Assembly (NCBI GenBank): GCA_020720185.1
Contig: DYPB01000019.1
Location: forward strand, 1-27,343
Origin: Flavobacterium psychrophilum
Lineage (GTDB): Bacteria; Bacteroidota; Bacteroidia; Flavobacteriales; Flavobacteriaceae
Length of the DNA stretch: 27,343 bases
Direction: 5' to 3'
Under the pieces are notes generated by a model. The model ran no database searches. It saw only the letters and a list, made by a program, of their open reading frames with translations, and was not told the origin of the DNA. The first letter of the stretch is position 1; each line of letters opens with the position of its first letter. This document shows, one piece after another, positions 8,013 through 15,589 of the stretch. The position numbers were made by a program, and so were the translations under genes.

Positions 8013-8378
8013 TTATTTTATCCTATATGGTGGCGTATCTTTTTCTATTTTATCAATAAAATATTTGGTATCGCCCCACCAAGAAAAAGTTTTGTAGCGT
8101 TCAATATAGTGTACTTTAATATATTGTCCTTCAAGTTCTTGAATATCTTTAATTACTTTATCTTCGGAGTCTAAAACCGAAAATTTAAAAATTTGTGCTC
8201 CTGCAATACCTTGACTTATTTCTCCTTCCCATGTTTTGAAAATCATTCCTTTATGACTAAATTTTATCAATTCTCCAGAACGATTTCCGTCGCTATACGA
8301 TGCGTAATAAAAAAATGTAAAATATCCAGCTACAATCAAAGTAGCAATTACAACGATAATTCCAATAATTTTTCTCAT
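8013..8378 (-). CDS. Small membrane-anchored protein, conserved in Bacteroidota
   Basis: A 121-aa protein with one N-terminal hydrophobic helix (about residues 3-25), then a probably extracytoplasmic soluble domain. The pattern YSDGNRSGELIKFSHKGMIF, then TWEGEI, then VHYIERYKTFSWWGDTKYFI matches a short Bacteroidota family that I remember being mislabelled 6-phosphogluconate dehydrogenase in databases. Nothing here supports that enzyme: there is no Rossmann fold and the protein is far too short. Function unknown. It sits 27 bases after rmuC and 21 bases before the CBS-type gene on the same strand. Confidence 0.8.
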   Translation of the reverse strand: MRKIIGIIVVIATLIVAGYFTFFYYASYSDGNRSGELIKFSHKGMIFKTWEGEISQGIAGAQIFKFSVLDSEDKVIKDIQELEGQYIKVHYIERYKTFSWWGDTKYFIDKIEKDTPPYRIK

Positions 8379-8405
8379 TTTATTTGTATTTGTTTTTTAT
8401 ATATT

Positions 8406-9692
8406 CTATTCTTGTTGACTATTTTCTGCTCTATTCAAAATGTTTTCAGGTAATGATTTTTTAGCCTTTGCTCCCATTTTTTTTAATTTTTCGATGCTTA
8501 TAATTATGTTTCCGTTTCCTTCTACTAATTTATTCATAGCTCCAGAATATTCTATTTTTGATTCGTCAATTTTCTTACCAATTTTAATTAAATCAGCAAC
8601 AAAACCTTCAAATTTATCATACAAAGCACCAGCTTGTTTGGCAATTTCAAGTGCATTTTCTTGTTGTTTTTGGTTTGCCCACATACTGTCAATAGTTCGC
8701 AAAGTTGCTAACAAGGTTGAGGGGGTTACTATTACAATATTCTTCTCAAAAGCCTTGTTATAAAGTGTTGTATCTTCGTTCAAAGCTAATGCAAATGCAG
8801 GTTCTATGGGTATAAACAGTAATACAAAATCAGGGCTTTCTATATGATATAAATCTTGATAATTTTTTTCGCCCAACTGATCAACATGTTTTTTTATGGC
8901 TTGTAAATGCTCTTTTAAATAATTTGCCTTTAAATATTCATCGTCTTCATTAATATAGCGTTCATAAGCGGTGAGTGTAACTTTAGAATCGACAATCATC
9001 TTTTTTCTATCAGGTAAATTAATTACAACATCAGGAAAAACTCGGTTGCCATCATCCGTTATATGGCTTTGTTGAACATAATATTCTCTGTCTTTTTCTA
9101 ATCCTGATTTTTCTAAAACCCTTTCTAAAACTAATTCGCCCCAGTTACCTTGTACCTTGCTATCTCCTTTTAATGCTTTGGTCAAATTGATGGTTTCTTT
9201 ACTCATTTGAGAATTTATTTCTTTCAAACCTAATATTTGTTGCCGTAAAGCTGCGTGATAATCTATGCTTTCTTTGTGGGTGTCTTCAACTTTTTTCTCA
9301 AATAATTGTATCTTATCTTGCAAGGGTGACAAGATATTTTTCATGTTTTCTTTATTTTGTTCTATAAATTTATTTGATTTTTCGTCTAATATTTTATTGG
9401 CAAGATTTTCAAACTCTTTGGTGAATTTTTCTTGCAATTTCTCAACTTCTTGCTTTTGTTCTTTATTTCTTTCTAATAAATGATCAAAATCAGCATCTTT
9501 TTTTGATAATTGAATACTTATGGCTTCTTTTTCGGTTCTTAATTTTTCTAATTGTTGTCTAAAATCTTCTGCTTTTTGTTCTAAAAATCTCTTTTCAGAA
9601 TCAAATTTTGATGAAAATATTATTTTTCCGATGAATATTCCTATGCCTAATCCGATAATTATTGATAATAGAATTAAAATAAGTTGTGCCAT
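8406..9692 (-). CDS. rmuC: RmuC family DNA recombination protein
   Basis: Homologue of RmuC, which in E. coli limits recombination between inverted repeats and is thought to be a nuclease. Domain order: one N-terminal membrane helix (residues about 2-25), a long coiled coil rich in Glu, Lys and Gln (about 30-160), then the RmuC domain. Within that domain GNWGELVLERVLEKSGL is the family entry motif. Pro220-Asp221 (FPDVVINLP) and Asp235-Ser-Lys237 (VDSK) give the PD...DXK core of the PD-(D/E)XK nuclease superfamily. The length of 428 aa is typical. ATG start. It is the first gene of the minus-strand transcript with the small membrane protein and the CBS-type enzyme, and is divergent from the pseudouridine synthase. 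Confidence 0.93.
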   Translation of the reverse strand: MAQLILILLSIIIGLGIGIFIGKIIFSSKFDSEKRFLEQKAEDFRQQLEKLRTEKEAISIQLSKKDADFDHLLERNKEQKQEVEKLQEKFTKEFENLANKILDEKSNKFIEQNKENMKNILSPLQDKIQLFEKKVEDTHKESIDYHAALRQQILGLKEINSQMSKETINLTKALKGDSKVQGNWGELVLERVLEKSGLEKDREYYVQQSHITDDGNRVFPDVVINLPDRKKMIVDSKVTLTAYERYINEDDEYLKANYLKEHLQAIKKHVDQLGEKNYQDLYHIESPDFVLLFIPIEPAFALALNEDTTLYNKAFEKNIVIVTPSTLLATLRTIDSMWANQKQQENALEIAKQAGALYDKFEGFVADLIKIGKKIDESKIEYSGAMNKLVEGNGNIIISIEKLKKMGAKAKKSLPENILNRAENSQQE

Positions 9693-9713
9693 TTTTTAAG
9701 TTATAATATTTTG

Positions 9714-9743
9714 TAAAAATAGACAATTAAATTAGAAATCAAA
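9714..9743 (-). promoter_or_regulatory. Putative rmuC promoter
   Basis: Read on the minus strand, TTTG (9743-9740), an 18-base spacer and TATTTTTA (9721-9714) approximate TTTG-N19-TAnnTTTG with the final G replaced. It would give a short leader before the rmuC ATG at 9692. This is a weak match in AT-rich sequence. Confidence 0.3.
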
Positions 9744-9747
9744 AATG

Positions 9748-9755
9748 TATTTTTG
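9748..9755 (+). promoter_or_regulatory. Putative -7 element of the pseudouridine synthase gene
   Basis: TATTTTTG fits TAnnTTTG exactly and lies 19 bases before the ATG at 9775. No good TTTG is present at the expected -33 position (9725-9728 reads AATT), so the promoter is only half supported. Confidence 0.45.
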
Positions 9756-9774
9756 TTTCAAATTATAATTGATT

Positions 9775-10332
9775 ATGCACCGCCACTTCATACTTCACAA
9801 ACCTTATGGTTATTTGTCTCAATTCAAATATGAGTTAAAACGAAATAAAAAATTATTAGGCGAATTGTACAATTTTCCAATAGGAACAATGGCTATTGGA
9901 AGGCTTGATGAAGATTCTGAAGGGTTACTTTTATTAACCACCGATGGTAAAGTGAGTGATTCCATATGTAGTGGAAAATTTGAGAAAGAGTATTTTGTTC
10001 AGGTCGATGGACTTATATCTATTAAGGCGATTGAGGAGTTACAAAATGGTGTAGTAATTGGTTTTGAAGGAAAAAAATACACTACCAAACCTTGTAAAGC
10101 ATTTATGATTAATACCATACCAGATTTTGGTAAACGAGCAAAAAAAATTAGAAACGATAGACACGGTCCTACATCGTGGTTATCAATAACTATAAATGAA
10201 GGTAAATTTAGGCAGGTTAGAAAGATGACCTCGGCAGTTGGTTTTCCTACGCTACGGTTGGTTCGAGTACGAGTTGGGTCTATTTATTTGAATGATTTGA
10301 GAGCTGGAGAGGTTCGAGAAATTGAACTTTAA
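9775..10332 (+). CDS. RluE/RsuA-family pseudouridine synthase
   Basis: Cytoplasmic RNA-modifying enzyme that isomerises a uridine in ribosomal RNA. The catalytic motif GRLDEDSEGLLLLTTDG is present with the nucleophile Asp45. KPYGYLSQF near the N-terminus and GKFRQVRKMTSAVGFPTLRL near the C-terminus are the other family motifs. At 185 aa it lacks an S4 domain, as in RluE, which modifies 23S rRNA position 2457 in E. coli, rather than RsuA or RluB. I placed the start at ATG 9775; the in-frame TTG at 9769 is less likely. It is a single-gene plus-strand unit, divergent from rmuC, and its TAA overlaps the stop of the opposing phosphatase gene. The exact target base is inferred from architecture only. 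Confidence 0.9.
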   Translation: MHRHFILHKPYGYLSQFKYELKRNKKLLGELYNFPIGTMAIGRLDEDSEGLLLLTTDGKVSDSICSGKFEKEYFVQVDGLISIKAIEELQNGVVIGFEGKKYTTKPCKAFMINTIPDFGKRAKKIRNDRHGPTSWLSITINEGKFRQVRKMTSAVGFPTLRLVRVRVGSIYLNDLRAGEVREIEL

Positions 10333-10796
10333 GAATGCTTCGCAATTAATTTTTTAGCAAGAATCTCACAACTTTCATTTAGCATTTCATAAACTGTATC
10401 AAAACCATTTTGAAGTCCAAAATATGGATCTGGAACATCTACATCTTCTCCTGGAAATAATTGGTTTAAAATTAATGTTACTTTCTGCTTTTGTTCCTCT
10501 GTTTTAGCTAATGCAATAACATTCTCATAATTAGAACTATCCATTACAAATATATAATCAAAAACATCTAAATCTATTGGTGTAAAAAGCCGTCCTCTTT
10601 GATTCGTAATGTCTAAACCGTTTTTTTTTGCGGTTTTTATAGATCTTTCATCTGGCAAATGCCCAATGTGCCAATCGCCTGTTCCTGCTGAGTCTACTAA
10701 AAATCTATTTTTAGGAAGTTTAGAACTTAAAATTCCTTCTGCCAATGGCGATCTACAAATATTGCCTAAGCAAACCATTAAAATTTTAACAACCAT
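10329..10796 (-). CDS. Low-molecular-weight protein tyrosine phosphatase
   Basis: Small cytoplasmic phosphatase of the arsenate-reductase-like fold. The P-loop CLGNICRS begins at Cys9, the nucleophile of the CX5R motif, with Arg15 binding phosphate. The general acid Asp123 is in the DPDPY-like motif VPDPYFG. The length of 155 aa is normal. It starts 3 bases after the dnaA stop on the same strand, so the two are probably co-transcribed; I recall this pairing from other Flavobacteriaceae. Its physiological substrate is unknown; bacterial relatives act on tyrosine kinases of polysaccharide export or on arginine phosphates. Its stop shares the sequence TTAA with the stop of the convergent pseudouridine synthase gene. 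Confidence 0.94.
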   Translation of the reverse strand: MVVKILMVCLGNICRSPLAEGILSSKLPKNRFLVDSAGTGDWHIGHLPDERSIKTAKKNGLDITNQRGRLFTPIDLDVFDYIFVMDSSNYENVIALAKTEEQKQKVTLILNQLFPGEDVDVPDPYFGLQNGFDTVYEMLNESCEILAKKLIAKHS

Positions 10797-10799
10797 TAT

Positions 10800-12227
10800 T
10801 TAGAGTGATAATTTTTTGTGAATATCATCGACATATTTTTTAAATTGTTTATCGGTAGTTATCAGATTATCAATCGTTTTACAGGCATGAAGAACAGTTG
10901 CATGATCTCTATCTCCTATTTGTGCACCGATGTTTGCCAAGGATGCCTTTGTGAATTTTTTTGCAAAAAACATTGCTAATTGTCTTGCTTGTACAATATG
11001 TCTTTTTCTAGTTTTCGATTTCAAGGTATCTGTATCTAACTGAAAATATTCTGAAACTGTTTTTTGTATATAATCAATTGATAATTCTCTTTTTACATTT
11101 TTTACAAATTTTTCAACAACTTGTTTTGCTAAATCAAGCGTTACTTCTTTTTTATTAAATGAAGATTGTGCAATTAATGAAATTATTGCTCCTTCAAGTT
11201 CTCTAACATTAGTTTTAATATGTTTGGCAACATATTCTACAATATTGTTTGGCATTTCAACCCCATCTCTGTACAAAATATTTTTCAATATAGAAATTCG
11301 AGTTTCATAATCCGGCTGATGTAATTCAGCAGATAATCCCCATTTAAAACGAGATAAAAGTCTCTGTTCAATATCTTGCATATCAACTGGGGCTTTATCC
11401 GAGGTTAAAATTACTTGTTTGCCGTTTTGATGCAAATGATTAAAAATATGAAAAAACACATCTTGTGTTCCTGTTTTTCCTGACAAAAATTGTACATCGT
11501 CAATAATTAAAACATCTATTAATTGATAAAAATGTATAAAATCATTCCTAGTATTTTTCTTTACCGATTCTATATATTGTTGTGTAAAAATTTCTGCAGA
11601 TATATATAGTACTGTTTTTTCTGGATATTTGTCTTTAATTTCAACACCTATTGCGTGTGCCAAATGGGTTTTTCCTAAACCAACTCCGCCAAAAATTAAT
11701 AACGGATTAAATGAAGTTCCGCCAGGTTTATTAGCAACTGCCATACCTGCCGAACGGGCTAATCGATTAGAATCACCTTCCAAAAAATTGTCGAAACTAT
11801 AATTTGCATTCAGTTGTGATTCAATCTTTAGATTTCTAATTCCTGGTATTACAAATGGGTTTTTTAGTTCAGTATTTAAGTTTTTGTACTGTGTATCAAT
11901 GTCTTGTGGCTTAACCGAAGTTCTTTGAGTACTCGGAATTTGCTCTGTAAATGGCTGTTTGTTGCCATAAGTGTTCTCCATTTTTATTTTATAGAGTAAC
12001 TTCGCATTTTTTCCAAGTTCTTTTGTAAGAGCAACTTTTAATAATTTAACATAATGTTCTTCCAGCCATTCGTAAAAAAATTTACTCGGAACCTGTATGT
12101 ATAAAGCGTTTTCAGTAAGCTCAACTGACTTAATAGGTTCGAACCAAGTTTTGTAGGCTTGATCCTGAATATTATCTTTTATAAATAAAAGACAATTTTC
12201 CCAGACTGATTGTGCAGTTTTGCTCAT
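10800..12227 (-). CDS. dnaA: Chromosomal replication initiator DnaA
   Basis: AAA+ ATPase that binds DnaA boxes, melts the origin and loads the helicase. All four domains are visible in 475 aa: N-terminal domain I (SVWENCLLFIKDNI), a variable linker at about 85-135, the AAA+ core with Walker A GGVGLGKTHL and Walker B LIIDDVQFL plus sensor regions, and the DNA-binding domain IV with the signature IGDRDHATVLHACKTID near the C-terminus. ATG start. The sequence reads very much like Flavobacterium DnaA. Downstream on the same strand is the phosphatase. In the 172-base divergent spacer I see no cluster of TTATCCACA-like boxes, so oriC is probably elsewhere. Confidence 0.99.
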   Translation of the reverse strand: MSKTAQSVWENCLLFIKDNIQDQAYKTWFEPIKSVELTENALYIQVPSKFFYEWLEEHYVKLLKVALTKELGKNAKLLYKIKMENTYGNKQPFTEQIPSTQRTSVKPQDIDTQYKNLNTELKNPFVIPGIRNLKIESQLNANYSFDNFLEGDSNRLARSAGMAVANKPGGTSFNPLLIFGGVGLGKTHLAHAIGVEIKDKYPEKTVLYISAEIFTQQYIESVKKNTRNDFIHFYQLIDVLIIDDVQFLSGKTGTQDVFFHIFNHLHQNGKQVILTSDKAPVDMQDIEQRLLSRFKWGLSAELHQPDYETRISILKNILYRDGVEMPNNIVEYVAKHIKTNVRELEGAIISLIAQSSFNKKEVTLDLAKQVVEKFVKNVKRELSIDYIQKTVSEYFQLDTDTLKSKTRKRHIVQARQLAMFFAKKFTKASLANIGAQIGDRDHATVLHACKTIDNLITTDKQFKKYVDDIHKKLSL

Positions 12228-12321
12228 TTTTGTTTTTAAATTATTGTATTATTGCATTTTTATTGTAGAAAAAACAAGACTTTCAATATGTTTTTTCGGG
12301 GAAACAAAGATGCTTATAATT

Positions 12322-12350
12322 TTTGTTTAAAAAAAAAATTTATACTATTG
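12322..12350 (+). promoter_or_regulatory. Putative thioesterase promoter
   Basis: TTTG at 12322-12325, a 17-base spacer and TACTATTG at 12343-12350 approximate the Bacteroidota consensus with one mismatch in the -7 element and a slightly short spacer. The ATG follows at 12400. This is the dnaA/thioesterase divergent spacer (12228-12399), which otherwise shows only A/T tracts. Confidence 0.35.
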
Positions 12351-12399
12351 AATATTTTTAAAAAAAGTTGTATGTAACTAAAAAATGATATTAAAATAA

Positions 12400-12819
12400 A
12401 TGAAAAAAATAATCAATTCAGACGAAGTTCAATTAAGAGTTCGATATTCAGAAACTGACCAAATGCGTGTAGTATATCACGGTAATTATATACCTTATTT
12501 TGAGATTGGAAGAGTGGAATGGCTAAGAAACAAAGGGGTTTCTTATAAATCATTAGAAGACGAGGGTATTGCTTTGCCAATAGTATCAATGACCGTAAAC
12601 TATAAGAAATCTGCTAGATACGATGACTTATTAACCATTAAAACCAAACTATCAAGCTATAGCACTGTAAAAATTGCTTTTGATTGTGAGATTTGGAACG
12701 AACAAAAGGAGTTATTAACAACTGCATCATTTTTGTTAGTTTTTATAGACTTAAAAACTGGTCGTCCTATGCAACCTCCTTTACATATTTTAGAGATAAT
12801 AAAAAATATTTTAGACTAA
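12400..12819 (+). CDS. YbgC-like acyl-CoA thioesterase (hotdog fold)
   Basis: A 139-aa single-hotdog thioesterase that hydrolyses acyl-CoA thioesters. The 4HBT/YbgC active-site block is clear: Tyr16-Ser-Glu-Thr-Asp20 followed by VVYHGNYIPYFEIGR, with Asp20 as the likely catalytic residue and His27 and Asn29 conserved beside it. Length and strand order fit the family. It is transcribed divergently from dnaA. It ends 4 bases inside the end of the convergent gldA gene, with overlapping stop codons. The physiological acyl substrate cannot be read from the sequence. Confidence 0.93.
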   Translation: MKKIINSDEVQLRVRYSETDQMRVVYHGNYIPYFEIGRVEWLRNKGVSYKSLEDEGIALPIVSMTVNYKKSARYDDLLTIKTKLSSYSTVKIAFDCEIWNEQKELLTTASFLLVFIDLKTGRPMQPPLHILEIIKNILD

Positions 12820-13721
12820 TTTTTAGATTTTGTCATTTCTCTAAAGATGGTCTCTAAATTCTTGTTTTTTTGATTCAACTGTAAGGTTTTTAACCCATTA
12901 TTATGTGCAAAATCAAAAACTGCTGGTCTCATATCGTTTTCAGATAAAAATGTTAATTCCCAAATATTATGATGTGTATTCTTGTACAAAATAATATTTG
13001 GAATTTTAGCAATTGCTTCATTTTCAATTTTATAATCAAATTCCACTTCTATAACTTGCTCGTTATCTATAATAATCATTTTATCTAATTTTTTATCTGC
13101 TACAATTTTTCCGTTGTCAATAATGATAACTCTATCGCAAATAGCCTCAACTTCTTGCATAATATGAGTTGATAAAAAAACAGTCTTATTTTTTCCTGCG
13201 TTCTTTATAACATTTCTAATTTCTAATAATTGATTTGGATCTAATCCTGTGGTTGGCTCATCTAATATTAAAACATCTGGATTATGCAATAAGGCGTTTG
13301 CTAACCCAACTCTTTGTCGATATCCTTTACTTAATTGTCCAATTTTTTTATGACTCTCTGTTTTTAATCCTGTCAAAACAATAACTTCCTCCATTCTTGA
13401 CTTTTCTACCTTATATATATTAGCATTAAATTCTAAATATTCTCGAACAAATAAATCTAAATATAAAGGATTATGTTCTGGTAAATATCCGACAGATTGC
13501 TGAACAAATTTTGAATCCGTCAAAACATCGTATTCATTTACCTTTGCCGTACCACTATCAGCAGCAATATAAGTTGTCAAGATCTTCATTAAAGTAGATT
13601 TCCCTGCACCATTTGGACCTAAAAAACCAACAATCTCACCTTTATTAATTTCAAAAGAAATACAATCCAAAGCTTTTTGAGAACCATAATTTTTAGAAAT
13701 ATTATTAACAGATATACTCAT
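12816..13721 (-). CDS. gldA: GldA, ABC transporter ATPase (gliding motility type)
   Basis: ATP-binding subunit of the Gld ABC transporter, which with GldF and GldG is needed for gliding in Flavobacterium johnsoniae. The closest relatives I recall are GldA proteins. Walker A GPNGAGKST is at residues 35-43, followed by YLPEHNPLYLDL in the Q-loop region, the signature LSKGYRQRVGLA, Walker B VLILDEPTTGLDPNQ and the switch His in STHIMQEVEAICDR. I set the start at ATG 13721, giving 301 aa. An upstream start at 13766 would add 15 atypical residues and would lie inside the promoter. GldF and GldG are not in the window, so motility itself cannot be concluded; non-gliding relatives also keep this gene. 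Confidence 0.9.
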   Translation of the reverse strand: MSISVNNISKNYGSQKALDCISFEINKGEIVGFLGPNGAGKSTLMKILTTYIAADSGTAKVNEYDVLTDSKFVQQSVGYLPEHNPLYLDLFVREYLEFNANIYKVEKSRMEEVIVLTGLKTESHKKIGQLSKGYRQRVGLANALLHNPDVLILDEPTTGLDPNQLLEIRNVIKNAGKNKTVFLSTHIMQEVEAICDRVIIIDNGKIVADKKLDKMIIIDNEQVIEVEFDYKIENEAIAKIPNIILYKNTHHNIWELTFLSENDMRPAVFDFAHNNGLKTLQLNQKNKNLETIFREMTKSKN

Positions 13722-13736
13722 TATTTTAATTTTTAG

Positions 13737-13767
13737 CAAATATATGATATACTTTTTAGTTAGCAAT
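13737..13767 (-). promoter_or_regulatory. gldA promoter
   Basis: On the minus strand, ATTG (13767-13764), a 19-base spacer and TATATTTG (13744-13737) match TTTG-N19-TAnnTTTG with one mismatch in the -33 element. It gives a leader of only about 10 bases before ATG 13721 and supports that start over the upstream one. Confidence 0.6.
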
Positions 13768-13875
13768 TTGCAAATAGTTTATTTTAAAAAAAAATATTTT
13801 TGAATGATAAAATCTCTTCAATTTGATTATTTAAAAGCTTATAAAATAAATTTTACAAAAAAAACAAAAAAAAAT

Positions 13876-13906
13876 TTTGATATAACAACAAAACATTATA
13901 CATTTG
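13876..13906 (+). promoter_or_regulatory. Promoter of the tRNA-tuf operon
   Basis: TTTG at 13876-13879, exactly 19 bases, then TACATTTG at 13899-13906: a perfect match to the Bacteroidota sigma-ABfr consensus TTTG-N19-TAnnTTTG. Transcription would start about 30 bases before the first tRNA. The rest of the 220-base gldA to tRNA spacer is A/T-rich with no further gene. Confidence 0.8.
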
Positions 13907-13941
13907 CAATCCGTTATAAATAGCGTTTTTTTATTAATATT

Positions 13942-14015
13942 TCCAGCGTAGCTCAGTTGGCTATAGCAGTTAATTTGTAATCAGCAGGTTTTGGGTTCGA
14001 GTCCCTCCGCTGGCT
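13942..14015 (+). tRNA. trnT: tRNA-Thr(UGU), with degraded stems
   Basis: A 74-nt cloverleaf with anticodon TGT at 13976-13978, which reads ACA. The 3' halves of the stems look normal (anticodon TCAGC, T arm CCCTC, acceptor CGCTGGC), as do the T loop TTCGAGT and the GCTCAGTTGG D region. The 5' partners do not fit. Acceptor position 1 T faces C72. D-stem C13 faces T22. Anticodon-stem A30 faces C40, with a T28-G42 wobble. In the T stem T49 faces C65 and T50 faces T64. Identity is secure, function is doubtful. It is the first gene of the tRNA-tuf transcript. Confidence 0.8.
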
Positions 14016-14079
14016 CTAAAAATGTTTTTAAATACGATTTGGAAAAGTTCTTTTTAAAGTACTGTAAACTAATAAAAAA

Positions 14080-14160
14080 GGGGAGATACTCAAGCGGCCA
14101 ACGAGGGCAGACTGTAAATCTGCTGTGTGAACTTCGCAGGTTCGAATCCTGCTCTCCCCA
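14080..14160 (+). tRNA. trnY: tRNA-Tyr(GUA)
   Basis: An 81-nt class II tRNA with a long variable arm. Acceptor GGGGAGA pairs fully with TCTCCCC, discriminator A. Anticodon stem GCAGA/TCTGC encloses loop CTGTAAA with anticodon GTA at 14114-14116. The T arm GCAGG-TTCGAAT-CCTGC is intact. It is second in the tRNA-tuf operon. Confidence 0.98.
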
Positions 14161-14210
14161 CAATTCAAACACTAACTCCTCATTTCAAGAAGAGTAACGG
14201 TAAGGCTTCT

Positions 14211-14282
14211 GCCGACTTAGCTCAGGGGTAGAGTGCTTCCTTGGTAAGGAAGAGGTCACGGGTTCAATTCCCGTAGTTGGCT
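14211..14282 (+). tRNA. trnT: tRNA-Thr(GGU)
   Basis: A 72-nt tRNA with acceptor GCCGACT pairing with AGTTGGC (one G-T wobble). Anticodon stem CTTCC/GGAAG encloses anticodon GGT at 14243-14245, and the T arm ACGGG/CCCGT is perfect. It decodes ACC and ACU. It lies 61 bases before tuf. Confidence 0.98.
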
Positions 14283-14343
14283 CAAAATATTAATAAAATA
14301 GAACACTAAATATATTACATAACAAGATTAAAAAACAAAGAAA

Positions 14344-15531
14344 ATGGCAAAAGAAAATTTTAACCGTAACAAACCCCACCTTAATATAGGTACTATTGGT
14401 CATGTTGACCACGGAAAAACTACATTAACTGCTGCAATTACAAAAGTATTGTCAGATGCAGGTTATTGTCAAGCAAAATCATTTGATCAAATTGATAATG
14501 CACCAGAAGAAAAAGAAAGAGGTATTACTATCAACACTTCGCATGTTGAGTACGAAACCGCAAACCGTCATTACGCCCATGTTGACTGTCCTGGTCACGC
14601 GGATTATGTGAAAAACATGGTTACTGGTGCTGCTCAAATGGATGGGGCTATTCTTGTGGTAGCAGCAACCGATGGTCCAATGCCACAAACTCGTGAACAC
14701 ATCCTTTTAGGTCGCCAAGTAGGTATTCCTAGAATGGTTGTATTTATGAACAAAGTAGACATGGTTGACGATGCCGAATTACTAGAATTAGTAGAAATGG
14801 AAATTAGAGATTTATTATCTTTCTACGAATACGATGGTGATAATGGACCAGTTGTACAAGGTTCAGCACTTGGTGGATTAAATAACGATCCAGCATGGGT
14901 ACCAAAAATTATCGAATTGATGGAAGCTGTAGATATGTGGATTGAAGAGCCAGTAAGAGATGTTGCAAAACCATTCTTAATGCCAGTTGAAGATGTATTT
15001 ACAATTACAGGTCGTGGAACTGTTGCTACAGGTCGTATCGAAACAGGTATTGCAAATACAGGAGATCCAGTAGAAATTATTGGTATGGGAGCTGAAAAAT
15101 TAACTTCTACAATTACAGGAGTTGAAATGTTCCGTAAAATCCTTGATCGAGGAGAAGCTGGAGATAATGTTGGTTTATTGTTAAGAGGTATTGATAAAGC
15201 TGATATCAAAAGAGGTATGGTTATCATAAAACCAGGTTCAGTAAAACCACACGCTAACTTTAAAGCAGAGGTTTATATCTTGAAAAAAGAAGAAGGTGGA
15301 AGACACACACCTTTCCATAATAATTATCGTCCACAATTTTATGTTCGTACAACGGATGTAACAGGTGTAATTACTTTACCAGCTGGTGTAGAGATGGTTA
15401 TGCCAGGAGATAACTTAACTATTGAGGTTGCTTTATTAAGTCCAATCGCAATGAGTGTTGGTTTGCGTTTCGCTATCCGTGAAGGTGGTAGAACCGTAGG
15501 AGCAGGACAAGTTACTGAAATTGTAGGTTAA
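14344..15531 (+). CDS. tuf: Elongation factor Tu
   Basis: GTPase that carries aminoacyl-tRNA to the ribosome. The 395-aa protein shows the P-loop GHVDHGKT at residues 19-26, switch [15 protein letters not shown], switch [14 protein letters not shown] and the guanine-specificity motif NKVDMVD near residue 136. Beta-barrel domains 2 and 3 follow, ending in [15 protein letters not shown] start after an A-rich leader without a Shine-Dalgarno site. It lies directly downstream of three tRNA genes under the promoter at 13876, coupling EF-Tu output to tRNA production. A factor-independent terminator follows. No unusual residues seen. Confidence 0.99.
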   Translation: MAKENFNRNKPHLNIGTIGHVDHGKTTLTAAITKVLSDAGYCQAKSFDQIDNAPEEKERGITINTSHVEYETANRHYAHVDCPGHADYVKNMVTGAAQMDGAILVVAATDGPMPQTREHILLGRQVGIPRMVVFMNKVDMVDDAELLELVEMEIRDLLSFYEYDGDNGPVVQGSALGGLNNDPAWVPKIIELMEAVDMWIEEPVRDVAKPFLMPVEDVFTITGRGTVATGRIETGIANTGDPVEIIGMGAEKLTSTITGVEMFRKILDRGEAGDNVGLLLRGIDKADIKRGMVIIKPGSVKPHANFKAEVYILKKEEGGRHTPFHNNYRPQFYVRTTDVTGVITLPAGVEMVMPGDNLTIEVALLSPIAMSVGLRFAIREGGRTVGAGQVTEIVG

Positions 15532-15552
15532 TTATTATTAAATAATTTATGG

Positions 15553-15584
15553 AGCCAGTGTCATCAAAAATGACACTGGCTTTT
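15553..15584 (+). terminator. Terminator after tuf
   Basis: AGCCAGTGTCA and TGACACTGGCT form a perfect 11-bp stem (15553-15563 with 15571-15581) with a 7-base loop TCAAAAA, running into TTTT. The T tract is short, so some read-through into tRNA-Trp and secE is possible; no good promoter is visible between the hairpin and that tRNA. Confidence 0.85.
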
Positions 15585-15589
15585 AACAA

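Noticed and set aside
8013..8378. 6-phosphogluconate dehydrogenase label for the small membrane protein
   Set aside because: The protein is 121 aa with a membrane helix and no dinucleotide-binding motif, so the label seems to be a propagated error.
12228..12399. Possible oriC in the dnaA divergent spacer
   Set aside because: I see no cluster of DnaA boxes (TTATCCACA-like) and no 13-mer-like repeats, only A/T tracts; in Bacteroidota oriC need not be beside dnaA.
13804..13923. Short open frame of about 39 codons starting ATG at 13804 before the tRNA cluster
   Set aside because: It is Lys- and Asn-rich low-complexity sequence and runs through the tRNA-tuf promoter; nothing suggests a real peptide.
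14823..15227. 134-codon minus-strand frame inside tuf
   Set aside because: Antisense shadow of EF-Tu codon use; not a plausible protein.
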